From Pseudomonas sp. FP2335 (GTDB taxonomy: Bacteria > Pseudomonadota > Gammaproteobacteria > Pseudomonadales > Pseudomonadaceae), in NCBI RefSeq assembly GCF_030687535.1, contig NZ_CP117437.1, forward strand, positions 4,671,501 to 4,735,500: a stretch of 64,000 nt of DNA. Direction: 5' to 3'. The first letter of the stretch is position 1; each line of letters begins with the position of its first letter. Both the position numbers and the translations under genes were made by a program. This document shows positions 1 to 7,653 of the stretch, piece after piece. The notes beneath the pieces are model-generated. The model was not told the origin of the DNA. It was given only the letters and a program-made list of their open reading frames with translations, and did no database searches.

Positions 1-325
1 TGGCCCACTGGACCTTTTCCTTGCCGAAGGCACGGATCAGGGTCTGGGCGATCTGATCGGCACCACCGGATTCAGCCATCATCTTGCCGAGCATCGTACC
101 CAGCGCGAGGATAATGCCGACAAAGCCGAGCACACCGCCGAAGCCGTCCTGGAACGCCTTGATGATCTTGTCCACGGGCATGCCCGAGGTCAGGCCGAGG
201 AAGCCGGCCGCGATGATCAGTGCAATGAACGGATGAACCTTGAACTTGGTGATCAGAACGATCAACCCGATGATAGTGACCACTGCATCTAGCAGCAGGT
301 AGGACTCGTGGGACATGCCAAACAT
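1..325 (-). CDS. gntP: Gluconate permease GntP (N-terminal part)
   Basis: GntP-family gluconate:H+ symporter in the inner membrane, truncated by the window edge so only about the first 108 residues are visible. The start is the ATG at 325-323, preceded by an AGGAGA ribosome site. The visible part holds two hydrophobic segments (about residues 10-25 and 33-47) and a glycine-rich third one, typical of the GntP N-terminus. Gluconokinase and a GntR-type repressor follow in the same neighbourhood, and a GntR operator-like palindrome lies 57 bp upstream. Together they would import gluconate and feed it as 6-phosphogluconate into the Entner-Doudoroff pathway. Family assignment is confident; the exact substrate is inferred from context. 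Confidence 0.88.
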   Translation of the reverse strand, partial: MFGMSHESYLLLDAVVTIIGLIVLITKFKVHPFIALIIAAGFLGLTSGMPVDKIIKAFQDGFGGVLGFVGIILALGTMLGKMMAESGGADQIAQTLIRAFGKEKVQWA

Positions 326-341
326 GGGGGGTCTCTCCTGT

Positions 342-349
342 TTGTTGTT
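342..349 (-). promoter_or_regulatory. Hfq/Crc-type CA motif in the gntP leader
   Basis: On the coding strand the leader reads AACAACAA directly 5' of the gntP Shine-Dalgarno sequence. This matches the AAnAAnAA element at which Hfq and Crc repress translation in Pseudomonas. The motif match is seen; the regulation is inferred from known family behaviour. Confidence 0.5.
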
Positions 350-381
350 GTTATTAAAGCGGGTGTTGAATTTCCTGCCGT

Positions 382-395
382 AGATAGCGCTATCT
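382..395. promoter_or_regulatory. GntR operator upstream of gntP
   Basis: Perfect palindrome AGATAGCGCTATCT, 57 bp upstream of the gntP start. The core TAGCGCT recurs at 961-974 and 1113-1126, so each of the three gnt genes has one copy. On the minus strand it reads AAG-A-TAGCGCT, consistent with the AAG-N-TAGCGCT core described for Pseudomonas GntR. Confidence 0.75.
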
Positions 396-409
396 TTTCC
401 GGCAAAAAA

Positions 410-943
410 TCACTTGGAAGGTTCGAAGCCGTGTTGCAGCCACCAGGCATGGGCCTGCTCGGCCAATTGCTCGACGCTGTCGACGCTGGCGTTGAGGGCC
501 AGGGTCAGCGGCTCGCCCACGGGTGATTCAAGGGTGGCGAACTGGCTGTCGATCAGGCTTGCCGGCATGAAATGGCCGGGGCGATGGGACACGCGGTCGG
601 ACGCCACTTCACGGCTCAACTCCAGAAACACGAAACCCAGGCCCGGCGCGGCTTCGCGCAGGTGGTCGCGGTATTTCTTCTTGAGGGCTGAACAGGTGAG
701 CACCGGGTGTTCGCCGGCTTTTAGCGAACGGCGCAGTTCATCGCAAAGGATGTCGAGCCAGCCGGCGCGGTCGTCGTCGTTGAGGGGGTGGCCGGCGCTC
801 ATCTTTTCGATGTTGGCGGCAGGGTGGAAGCTGTCGCCTTCGATGGCGGTAGCGCCGTTCAGACGGCACACGGCTTCGCTGACGCTGGTCTTGCCACAGC
901 CAGCAACACCCATGATGACCAGGGCAGTAACAGGTTGACTCAT
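410..943 (-). CDS. gntK: Gluconokinase
   Basis: Phosphorylates gluconate to 6-phosphogluconate with ATP in the cytoplasm. The 177-residue length and the Walker A loop GVAGCGKTS (residues 12-20) fit GntK. The stretch around ALKKKYRD and the conserved RPGHFMP segment are also family-typical. The ATG at 943 was chosen because TGAGGT lies just upstream; a longer reading frame extends to 1060 but would run across the operator at 961-974. It is on the same strand as gntP and upstream of it, with the gntP operator overlapping its 3' end region. It completes the import-and-phosphorylate route for gluconate. Confidence 0.93.
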   Translation of the reverse strand: MSQPVTALVIMGVAGCGKTSVSEAVCRLNGATAIEGDSFHPAANIEKMSAGHPLNDDDRAGWLDILCDELRRSLKAGEHPVLTCSALKKKYRDHLREAAPGLGFVFLELSREVASDRVSHRPGHFMPASLIDSQFATLESPVGEPLTLALNASVDSVEQLAEQAHAWWLQHGFEPSK

Positions 944-960
944 GAAACACCTCAGGACGC

Positions 961-974
961 AGATAGCGCTACCT
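961..974. promoter_or_regulatory. GntR operator upstream of gntK
   Basis: AGATAGCGCTACCT, an imperfect copy of the palindrome at 382-395, ends 18 bp from the gntK start. It would overlap the promoter or 5' leader, as expected for repression. Confidence 0.7.
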
Positions 975-1112
975 TTGCACGCTGTAAGGCTAGTGCAAAA
1001 ACAGGCTTTTCCCGCGCCGTCTTGTCTTTTTTTATGGAGTGACGCGTGCATCCGCTCCAAGCGTTTGAACAGGATCAGGCAACCCTTTGTTCAAGAATTT
1101 GCAGCCTTTTGG

Positions 1113-1126
1113 AGACAGCGCTACCT
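1113..1126. promoter_or_regulatory. GntR operator upstream of gntR
   Basis: AGACAGCGCTACCT lies 34 bp upstream of the gntR start. On the other strand it reads AC-T-AAG-G-TAGCGCT, the fullest match of the three to the published Pseudomonas GntR consensus as I recall it. Suggests autoregulation. Confidence 0.7.
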
Positions 1127-1159
1127 TAGTGCCTCGATTTTTGTTTGGCAAGCCGCCTG

Positions 1160-2188
1160 ATGACCTCCAAGAACGATAAAAAATTGCGCACCACGGGTCG
1201 CCCGACCCTCAACGAAGTCGCCCGCCTCGCTGGCGTCAGCCCGATTACCGCCTCCCGCGCCCTGCGCGGCATCAGCACCGTAGCGACAGAGCTGGTCGAA
1301 AAAGTCCAGCACGCCGCTGCCGAGTTGAATTACGTGGTCAACCCCGCCGCCCGCGCCCTGGCTTCGGCCCAGAGCCATTCGGTGGTGGTGATCGTGCCGT
1401 CGCTGTCCAACCTGCTGTTTATCGAAACCCTCGAAGCCATCCACCAAGTGCTGCGGCCCAAAGGTTTTGAAGTGCTGATCGGCAACTCCCACTATTCGCG
1501 CGACGAAGAAGAAAACCTGCTGCGCAACTACATGGCCTACCAGCCACGGGGTTTGCTGCTGACCGGCTTCGACCGGACCGAGAGCGCCCGACGGATGGTC
1601 GAGAGCAGCAATGTTCCCTGCGTGTACATGATGGACCTGGACCCGAATGCCGGCGTGAACTGCGTGGGTTTCTCGCAGCTGGCGGCGGGTGAAACGGCGG
1701 CGGCGCACCTGCTGGCCCGTGGGCGCAAGCGCCTGGCGTATATAGGCGCACAACTGGACCAACGCACCCTGCTGCGTGGCGAAGGTTTCCGCCGCGCACT
1801 GCAACAGGCCGGCCTGTACGACCCGGCGCTGGAAGTGCTGACGCCACGCCCGTCCTCCGTGGGCCTGGGCGGCGAACTGTTCCTGCAGTTGCTGGCCGCC
1901 CATCCCGATGTGGACGCGATCTTCTTCGGCAATGACGACCTGGCCCAGGGCGCTCTGCTTGAAGCCCTGCGCCACGGCATCAAGGTGCCGGAACGCGTGG
2001 CGGTGCTGGGTTTCAACGACTTGCCGTCGTCATCGTTCATGGTGCCGCGCCTGAGCAGCATCAGCACGCCGCGTGAAGCGATTGGTCGGCGTTCAGCGGA
2101 GCATCTGTTGACGATCATGGCGGGGAACAAGGTGGCCAAGCCGGTGGTGGATATGGGCTTTGAGTTGCAGGTGCGCGAAAGTACCTGA
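1160..2188 (+). CDS. gntR: LacI-family gluconate repressor GntR
   Basis: LacI/GalR-type repressor of the gluconate genes, released by gluconate or 6-phosphogluconate in known homologues. The protein is 342 residues. The N-terminal helix-turn-helix spans about residues 16-36 (LNEVARLAGVSPITASRALR), followed by a hinge and a periplasmic-binding-protein-like effector domain from about residue 65. A TTG fifteen bases upstream is in frame, but the ATG at 1160 aligns better with LacI-family starts. It is divergent from gntK, and three operator-like palindromes flank gntP, gntK and gntR. Function is assigned by family plus operator context. Confidence 0.9.
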   Translation: MTSKNDKKLRTTGRPTLNEVARLAGVSPITASRALRGISTVATELVEKVQHAAAELNYVVNPAARALASAQSHSVVVIVPSLSNLLFIETLEAIHQVLRPKGFEVLIGNSHYSRDEEENLLRNYMAYQPRGLLLTGFDRTESARRMVESSNVPCVYMMDLDPNAGVNCVGFSQLAAGETAAAHLLARGRKRLAYIGAQLDQRTLLRGEGFRRALQQAGLYDPALEVLTPRPSSVGLGGELFLQLLAAHPDVDAIFFGNDDLAQGALLEALRHGIKVPERVAVLGFNDLPSSSFMVPRLSSISTPREAIGRRSAEHLLTIMAGNKVAKPVVDMGFELQVREST

Positions 2189-2478
2189 CGCTCAAAAGCC
2201 GAGCACACTAAACCTGTGGGAGGGTACTTGCCGCCGAGTGCTGAGTATCCGTCACTGCACCAGATACTTGACCCACCGCTTAGTGCGCCGTCGGCTGCGC
2301 TGGCGCGGCTTGCATCAACCACTGGATTCATTTCTAAGCGCTAGAGTCTCATCACCTCCTGACTCACCCGAGCACTAAAAGCAGCCAATAGAAACTTGCA
2401 ATAGTTAAATAAAAAAGCACCACCACCCACTCACATATAAAAACCTTAAACCATACGTTAAGAGACAGGTGGCTACCA
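2189..2478. other. Non-coding stretch with degenerate repeat
   Basis: No convincing gene. Around 2214-2330 there are decayed pieces resembling the REP-type repeats found elsewhere in the window (CTGTGGGAGG... then a GCGCCG-rich arm). From about 2380 the DNA becomes clearly more A+T rich, marking the switch into the accessory-looking gene at 2578. Confidence 0.4.
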
Positions 2479-2494
2479 CTGTCAAGTATGACAG
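2479..2494. promoter_or_regulatory. LexA-box-like site upstream of the 2578 gene
   Basis: CTGTCAAGTATGACAG fits the gamma-proteobacterial SOS-box form CTGT-N8-ACAG, with flanking A and TA also matching. A possible -10 hexamer TATACT begins at 2517. A near-identical site sits at 4858-4873 before the other uncharacterised gene. LexA control is inferred, not shown. Confidence 0.55.
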
Positions 2495-2577
2495 TAGACA
2501 CACCACGCTCGCCGCCTATACTCGCACCATCTCCCAATAGAGATAAACCTCCATAAAAAGCATAAGAGAGATCCACC

Positions 2578-2994
2578 ATGAACACCACACCAAACAAAAA
2601 CCCTAAGTTCAGAGGTTACTTCAACGTAACTAAATCGCCCTTCGGCTCTTTTAGTGCCACAGAATATTATTTCATGGCCAGTGGGGTCATGATCGTGACG
2701 GGATCAACAACACTTCCATCTGGCGATAAGATCCTGATTGAACTCAACGTCGTACTCGCGCATGGTACGTCTAAGGGAGATTTCCAAGTGACCGATGGCG
2801 ATGGCAGGCCGTGGGCCTTTGGCATTCGTATCGACAGTAATGGCGGTGGAGTTTTCTATAACGCCGACTCTGGCTCTTACGAAATGATTTACATCGAAAA
2901 GGCATCGCACCTAACGGGAAAACTCAACTTCATATCAAACAGCGCCGGGACTGATAATGAGTTTGAAGCCGAGTACAACATTACGCCCACTTAG
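2578..2994 (+). CDS. Uncharacterised 138-aa protein, possibly SOS-controlled
   Basis: Not recognised. The protein has no signal peptide or membrane segment. It is rich in alternating hydrophobic/polar stretches and glycine, suggesting a compact beta-sheet fold. A and T are more frequent than in neighbouring genes, which hints at recent acquisition. The ATG at 2578 follows AAGAGAGATCCACC. A LexA-box-like sequence lies about 85 bp upstream. The C-terminal pattern (TGKLNF ... DNEFEAEYNI) loosely resembles the end of the gene at 4958 (SGKFDV ... DYTLAGHFDI). The two also share length and upstream site, so they may be distant relatives. A secreted or bacteriocin-associated role would fit SOS control but has no direct support. 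Confidence 0.7.
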   Translation: MNTTPNKNPKFRGYFNVTKSPFGSFSATEYYFMASGVMIVTGSTTLPSGDKILIELNVVLAHGTSKGDFQVTDGDGRPWAFGIRIDSNGGGVFYNADSGSYEMIYIEKASHLTGKLNFISNSAGTDNEFEAEYNITPT

Positions 2995-3016
2995 AAACAC
3001 AAGCATCTTTTCAACA

Positions 3017-3219
3017 ATGCCTTTATCAGATGAGAGTAGCGACACTCAGTTTATCAAGCACGTCGCAACCTCGCTAAACTATATGACTATTGGCAATAAG
3101 ACGTGGCCACCGACGGGACACGTCTTGCCGAAATCATCGCGCCACATCCCTCAATGCACTCCGAACTCATAGACGGCATGAGAGCATCCATCGCGAGCGC
3201 ATCCGTAAACAATAGTTAA
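3017..3219 (+). pseudogene. Possible frameshifted small gene remnant
   Basis: Between the 2578 gene and the GST gene there is no intact gene. From the ATG at 3017 a frame reads about 27 sensible codons and then becomes proline/serine-rich. A second frame, offset by one frame, reads on from about 3095 to TAA at 3217-3219, ending LIDGMRASIASASVNNS. Joined by one frameshift they would give a protein of roughly 66 residues. The composition matches the A+T-rich neighbour. This could be chance; no family was recognised. Confidence 0.25.
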
Positions 3220-3317
3220 AGGATCTGAGTTCCAGTGAGAAAGAAATAAACAACATGCACTCGCCGTCGCTGTTGTCCACTGCTAGATTGGCTGCTCTCC
3301 ACCGCAAGGGAAGCACC

Positions 3318-3950
3318 ATGGGACACTCACTGAAAATCTTGGGCCGCACCTCCTCCATCAACGTGCGCAAAGTGCTGTGGACCTGCCAGGAACTCGGCAT
3401 CGACTACAAGCGCGAAGACTGGGGCATCGGCTACACCCCCACCCAATCCCCCGAGTTCCTCGCCCTGAACCCCAACGCCCAGGTGCCGGTGCTGATCGAC
3501 GATCACGGTGTGCTGTGGGAATCCAACACCATCTGCCGTTACCTCGTGGGCCTCTACGAACGCCATGACCTGCTGCCCGCCGAACCCGCGCCACGGGCGC
3601 GCGTCGAGCAATGGATGGATTGGCAAGCCACCGAACTCAACCCGTCCTGGGGCTACGCGTTCCATGCACTGGTACGCCAGAACCCCGACTACCAGGACCC
3701 GCAGCGTATCCAGGCCGGCGTGCAAGCCTGGAACAGCAAGATGGGCCTGCTCGAACAACAGTTGCTCAAGACCGGTGCCTACGTGGCTGGCGATGAGTTC
3801 ACCCTGGCCGACATCCTCGTCGGCCTGTCGGTGCACCGCTGGCGCAACGCGCCGCTGGAGCATCCGCCCTACCCCGCTGTCGAGGCTTACTATCAGCGCC
3901 TCAGCCAGCGCCCCGGTTTCCAGACCTTCGCCCTCGACGGCCATGATTGA
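3318..3950 (+). CDS. Glutathione S-transferase family protein
   Basis: Cytosolic GST of 210 residues with an N-terminal thioredoxin-like domain (about 3-80) and an all-helical C-terminal domain (about 90-205). The glutathione-binding NPNAQVPVLID segment and the WESNTICRYL turn are visible; the serine of the ESNTI motif contacts glutathione in this fold. The ATG at 3318 is preceded by AAGGGAAG; an in-frame ATG at 3255 would add a non-conserved 21-residue leader. Substrate unknown. It sits alone between two uncharacterised genes. Confidence 0.88.
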   Translation: MGHSLKILGRTSSINVRKVLWTCQELGIDYKREDWGIGYTPTQSPEFLALNPNAQVPVLIDDHGVLWESNTICRYLVGLYERHDLLPAEPAPRARVEQWMDWQATELNPSWGYAFHALVRQNPDYQDPQRIQAGVQAWNSKMGLLEQQLLKTGAYVAGDEFTLADILVGLSVHRWRNAPLEHPPYPAVEAYYQRLSQRPGFQTFALDGHD

Positions 3951-3967
3951 ATAGAAGCAGCGTCAAG

Positions 3968-4042
3968 TTTTTAGCTACAAGCCGCAAGTAACAGCCTCTC
4001 AGCTTGAAGCTTGCAGCTCGAAGCCCGAAGCCCGAAGCTCAC
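3968..4042. repeat. GCTTGCAGCT-type low-complexity repeat, copy 1
   Basis: A run of reiterated AGCTTGAAGC / GCTACAAGCC / CGAAGCC units just before the epimerase gene. A related run in the opposite orientation lies at 30738-30812; both contain ACTTGC-R-GCTTGT on one strand. Distinct from the GTGGGAGC REP family in the window. Confidence 0.5.
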
Positions 4043-4066
4043 AACTTCTATCTAACCGGAGGTCAC

Positions 4067-4801
4067 ATGAAAGGACTCAACGTACTGCTCACCGGCGCTT
4101 GCGGCAGAATCGGCAAGACGTTTTTCGACGCCTCGAAAGACCGTTACCGCTTCACTCTCACCGACCGCATCGCCCCGGATTTTGCCCTCGGCGAACACCG
4201 TTTCGTACACGCCGACCTCAGTGACAGAACCGGCCTGGCGGCGCTGCTCGACGGCATCGACGTGATCGTGCACCTGTCGGGCATCCCCCACGCCAGCGCT
4301 TCGTTCGACGAATTGCTGCCGAACAATATCCTCGCCACCACCTACCTGTTTGAAGCCGCCGTGGCCGCCGGGGTCAAACGTCTAGTCTTCGCCAGCAGCG
4401 CGCAGACCATCGAAGGCTACCCGGTGGACCGCCAGATTATCCCCGGCATGCAGGTGATGCCGGCCAACTTGTATGGCGTGAGCAAATGCTACGGTGAGGC
4501 GCTGTGTGCCTACTACGCAGCGAAAACCCCGCTGTCGACGATTGCCCTGCGCATTGGCGCCTTCGAGTTTGTCGAAACCCACGACCTCAACAACGCCCGC
4601 GACCTCAGCGCCTGGCTCAGCCCGCGCGATGCGGTGCAGCTGCTGCAACGCTCGGTAGAAACCGAGGGTGTGAGGCACCTGATCGCCCATGGCATCTCCA
4701 ACAACCGCTTCAAGCGCCTGGATTTGAGCGAAACCACGCGGGTGCTGGGTTATCAACCGGTGGACGATGCCTTCCAGACTTTTGAAATCCCCATCACTTA
4801 A
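4067..4801 (+). CDS. NAD-dependent epimerase/dehydratase, uronate-dehydrogenase-like
   Basis: Extended short-chain dehydrogenase of 244 residues. The Rossmann motif TGACGRIG is near residues 9-16 and the catalytic tyrosine-lysine pair lies in YGVSKCYGE. Several blocks resemble uronate dehydrogenases, notably VKRLVFASS, YGVSKCYGEAL, LRIGAFE and the AWLSPRDAVQLLQR segment. Oxidation of a sugar acid or lactone is therefore plausible but unproven. The ATG at 4067 has a strong CGGAGGT site; the longer in-frame extension back to 4004 would translate the repeat and was rejected. Confidence 0.82.
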   Translation: MKGLNVLLTGACGRIGKTFFDASKDRYRFTLTDRIAPDFALGEHRFVHADLSDRTGLAALLDGIDVIVHLSGIPHASASFDELLPNNILATTYLFEAAVAAGVKRLVFASSAQTIEGYPVDRQIIPGMQVMPANLYGVSKCYGEALCAYYAAKTPLSTIALRIGAFEFVETHDLNNARDLSAWLSPRDAVQLLQRSVETEGVRHLIAHGISNNRFKRLDLSETTRVLGYQPVDDAFQTFEIPIT

Positions 4802-4857
4802 AGCAATCAATGCCCATGGAAAGCACACCACTGCCATTCGTCAGCCAGGCGTCATAA

Positions 4858-4873
4858 CTGTTAATTATGACAG
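4858..4873. promoter_or_regulatory. LexA-box-like site upstream of the 4958 gene
   Basis: CTGTTAATTATGACAG fits CTGT-N8-ACAG and, with flanks, differs from the site at 2479-2494 at few positions. A TATCTA possible -10 follows at about the same distance (21 versus 22 bp). The paired arrangement makes a shared regulator likely; LexA is the best guess. Confidence 0.55.
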
Positions 4874-4957
4874 TACCGCCCTAATTCCCCCGGGTATCTA
4901 CTCTCGGAAGGCGAGCCCAGCTCGGGCCGCCCTCCGATGACGAAAGAGGAGCTGGAC

Positions 4958-5371
4958 ATGCCCAATACCAAGGGACTACCCGGAAAAACTCTGATTGCTA
5001 CAAGTGCGCCTGATGGCCCTATTGACGCCGTCACCACCTCGTATCGCCAATGGGGCAACGGCGGCCGAAACATTACGCTGGACGGCTTGCAGCCTGAAAC
5101 CAATGGCAGCTCGAGGGGCGTGCAAATTGATTTCCCCAGTTCCGCGAGCTTGGGTCAACACACCATTCCCCAAGGCTTTCCCGATACCTACTCGGTGAAC
5201 TACTTCCGCCAAGTGGGCAGCGCCAGGCAGTCTTTTCCAGCGAAGAGTGGGACATTGACGCTGGAAAGCTTCAGCACAGCCAATGCTGAGGCTTCAGGCA
5301 AGTTCGATGTCGTCGTCACCGTAGAAAATACTGACTACACACTCGCGGGCCACTTCGATATCAAAGCCTAA
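4958..5371 (+). CDS. Uncharacterised 137-aa protein, possibly SOS-controlled
   Basis: Not recognised. Soluble, no signal peptide, polar and glycine-rich with regular beta-like stretches (DVVVTVENTDYTLAGHFDIKA-type C-terminus). The ATG at 4958 is preferred over the in-frame ATG at 4937 because AGAGGAG lies six bases before it. Almost the same length as the gene at 2578, with a similar C-terminal pattern and a similar upstream palindrome. The two genes flank a GST and an epimerase. A hairpin at 5399-5437 ends the unit. Confidence 0.75.
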   Translation: MPNTKGLPGKTLIATSAPDGPIDAVTTSYRQWGNGGRNITLDGLQPETNGSSRGVQIDFPSSASLGQHTIPQGFPDTYSVNYFRQVGSARQSFPAKSGTLTLESFSTANAEASGKFDVVVTVENTDYTLAGHFDIKA

Positions 5372-5398
5372 ACCCAGGCAATACTTTGCAGCACAAGC

Positions 5399-5437
5399 GG
5401 CAATGAACAGCCCTGCATGGGCCATTCATTGCCGCTC
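5399..5437. terminator. Hairpin after the 4958 gene
   Basis: Arms GCGGCAATGA and TCATTGCCGC pair perfectly, with an inner GCCC/GGGC stem in the loop. No clear T-run follows, so termination strength is uncertain. Confidence 0.5.
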
Positions 5438-5530
5438 CCGCCGGCCAGAAGCCACGCGGCAAAGGGAATAAACCTCGGCACGCTATTTGCTCCACCTGTG
5501 GCACACGAACATTTCCCCAGGTGACCGATC

Positions 5531-6019
5531 ATGCTGGTTAACAACAACACCCAAGCTGTGACGACCCTCCAGCAGCTCAAGCGCTCCGACATGGACCCCG
5601 CCAACGCCGCCGCCAGCGCGCTGTACAGCGGTGCGGTGCAAGCGGCGCAGCAGAGCATTACCGTGCCGGCCGCGCAGAAGGAACTGGACAAGGCCGCCGA
5701 CCGTATCGACGAAGCCTTCGCCAAGACCCGCGTGCAGTTGCAGGCGGCAACCACGGATGTTCCAGCGGTCAATGCCACGTCGGCGGCACGTTCGGAATTC
5801 ACCGACTACATGAGCAAGACTCCGGCCGAGCGTATCCGTGAACAATTGCTCAAGGAACAGGGTTTGACCGAAGCGGATGTGCAGAACATGACGCAGGAAA
5901 AGCAGGACGCGATTTCCAAGCAAGTGGCCGAGCGTTTGAAGCAGCAGCAAGAGCAGCAGGTTGCCGCCAAGGCCACTGACCCGGCTCAAAGCGTAAAAGA
6001 AACCCTCGCCGCAATCTAA
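5531..6019 (+). CDS. Conserved helical protein of unknown function
   Basis: A 162-residue, alanine/glutamine-rich, mostly helical cytoplasmic protein without signal peptide or membrane segment. The central block YMSKTPAERIREQLLKEQG followed by VQNMTQEKQDAISKQVAE is one I associate with small conserved Pseudomonas proteins of unknown role. The C-terminal 45 residues look like coiled coil. It is monocistronic, followed by a REP-type doublet. No function can be proposed. Confidence 0.75.
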   Translation: MLVNNNTQAVTTLQQLKRSDMDPANAAASALYSGAVQAAQQSITVPAAQKELDKAADRIDEAFAKTRVQLQAATTDVPAVNATSAARSEFTDYMSKTPAERIREQLLKEQGLTEADVQNMTQEKQDAISKQVAERLKQQQEQQVAAKATDPAQSVKETLAAI

Positions 6020-6029
6020 AACGCAACCT

Positions 6030-6160
6030 GTAGTGAGCGGGCTTGCCCCGCGCCGGGCGGCGAAGCCGCCCCAAACAGATCGCCGCGGAGGATCAGGAAG
6101 ACCGAGGTGCCTGGATTTGGGGCGGCTGCGCCGCCCAGCGCGGGCAAGCCCGCTCACTAC
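6030..6160. repeat. REP doublet, TAGTGAGCGGGC variant
   Basis: Outer arms GTAGTGAGCGGGCTTGCCC and the inverse at 6139-6160, with inner GCGGCGAAGCCGCC-type arms. The doublet sits between two convergent genes. Its sequence differs from the GTGGGAGC copies elsewhere. Confidence 0.75.
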
Positions 6161-6165
6161 GGGTG

Positions 6166-7485
6166 TTATTGCAGTTGCAGGGTCGAATTGAACTGACTGA
6201 TCGCATCCACCACGTGCCGTGACCCTTCCTGGATTTCCAGGATCACCTGCCCTGCCTCATTCGCCAGTTCCACACCCAGCCCCGTGCGGCTCAGGCTCGA
6301 TTGCATGCTCGACACCGCGCTCAGCGAAAGGTCGTGGTTCTTGCGTACAACGTCGACAATCTCCACCGTCGCCTGGCTGGTGCGCCCCGCGAGGCTGCGC
6401 ACTTCATCGGCCACCACCGCAAAGCCGCGCCCATGCTCACCTGCCCGTGCGGCTTCAATGGCGGCATTGAGCGCGAGCATGTTGGTCTGCTCGGCAATGC
6501 TGCGGATGGTCTGCACGATGGCGCCGATGATGTCCGACTGCTTGCTCACCGCGTCGATACTCACGGCGGCCTGGTTCAAGTCCTGGGAAATTCCTTCGAT
6601 GATCTGCACGGTTTGCTGCACCACCTCCGAACCTTTGCGCGCGCAGGCGTCGTTTTGTACCGATGTGGCGTGGGCCGAATCGGCAGCGTTGCGTAGGGTC
6701 GAGACCTGGTCGGTGATGTCGCTGGCGAACTTCACCACTTTGTACAGGCGCCCATTGGTGTCGAAGATCGGGTTGTAGGACGCTTCCAGAAACAGCGTCT
6801 TGCCGTATTTGTTTTTGCGCTCAAAGCGGTGAGAGTGATATTCGCCGCGGTTCAGCGACGCCCAGAACGCCTTATAGGCGGGCGATTCGACCTCGCTGCG
6901 GTGGCAGAACATGCTGTGATGCTGGCCGATGATTTCGTCCAGGGAGTACTGCACGGTGCGCAAGAAGTTGTCGTTGGCGTTGAGGATCTGCCCTTGCGGA
7001 GTAAACTCGATCACCGCCATGGAGCGGCCGATGGCATCGATCAGGCTCTGGTTTTCGTGTTCATGGTGGACCCGCGCGGAAATATCCGACGCCACCTTGA
7101 TGACACTCTGTACCTGATTGTCACTGTCCAGCACCGGCATGTAGCTGGCTTCAAGCCAGACCTCCTCGCCGTGCTTGTTCAAGCGCATGAAGGTGCCACT
7201 GATGGCCTCCCCCCGCGCCAGGTCGCGCCAGAGCTTGGCGTAGGGCTCGGTTTGGGTGTAGGCCTCGTCGCAAAAAATCCGGTGATGCTTGCCGCGAATT
7301 TCCTCGGCGCTGTAACCCATGGTTTTGCAGAAGTTGTCGTTGGCATCCAGGATCACTCCATTGCGATCGAACTCGATCATCGCCATCGAACGGCTGATGG
7401 CGGCGAGTTTGGCGTTGGCTTCGGTCAGGGCGCAGGAGAAACGTTCGATTTCGCGCAGATCGGCTTTGTGATGGCGGTTGAACAT
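6166..7485 (-). CDS. PAS-PAS methyl-accepting sensor, BdlA-like
   Basis: Soluble chemoreceptor-type sensor of 439 residues. It has two PAS domains (about 25-130 and 145-255, both with the IEF..NG.I..AN.NF signature) and a C-terminal methyl-accepting signalling domain carrying the conserved hairpin [20 protein letters not shown]. No transmembrane segment is visible. This is the layout of BdlA, which in P. aeruginosa links c-di-GMP and redox cues to biofilm dispersal. The start at 7485 follows AAGGGTGA; an in-frame ATG at 7530 is less likely. The signal sensed here is unknown; heme or flavin binding by the PAS domains would be typical. Confidence 0.87.
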   Translation of the reverse strand: MFNRHHKADLREIERFSCALTEANAKLAAISRSMAMIEFDRNGVILDANDNFCKTMGYSAEEIRGKHHRIFCDEAYTQTEPYAKLWRDLARGEAISGTFMRLNKHGEEVWLEASYMPVLDSDNQVQSVIKVASDISARVHHEHENQSLIDAIGRSMAVIEFTPQGQILNANDNFLRTVQYSLDEIIGQHHSMFCHRSEVESPAYKAFWASLNRGEYHSHRFERKNKYGKTLFLEASYNPIFDTNGRLYKVVKFASDITDQVSTLRNAADSAHATSVQNDACARKGSEVVQQTVQIIEGISQDLNQAAVSIDAVSKQSDIIGAIVQTIRSIAEQTNMLALNAAIEAARAGEHGRGFAVVADEVRSLAGRTSQATVEIVDVVRKNHDLSLSAVSSMQSSLSRTGLGVELANEAGQVILEIQEGSRHVVDAISQFNSTLQLQ

Positions 7486-7653
7486 GGTCAGGTCACCCTT
7501 GAGTCCCGGCGCCTGGAAGGCGCATTCCATTCATCAGTTGGATACTGCTGGCACGCTTTTCATGGGAAACAAACCATCCGAAACGTTTTATATGCCAAGT
7601 GTCATCATCGGTTTTGGATGAGCATAGACAGGGCTCGGCGCTACGCAAGGCCA

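Noticed and set aside
2364-2597. 77-codon minus-strand frame over the LexA-box-like region
   Set aside because: Hydrophobic translation from A+T-rich promoter DNA, no ribosome site, and it would overlap the start of the 2578 gene.
4937-4957. Upstream in-frame start for the 4958 gene
   Set aside because: It would include the AGAGGAG ribosome site as coding sequence; the ATG at 4958 is correctly spaced.
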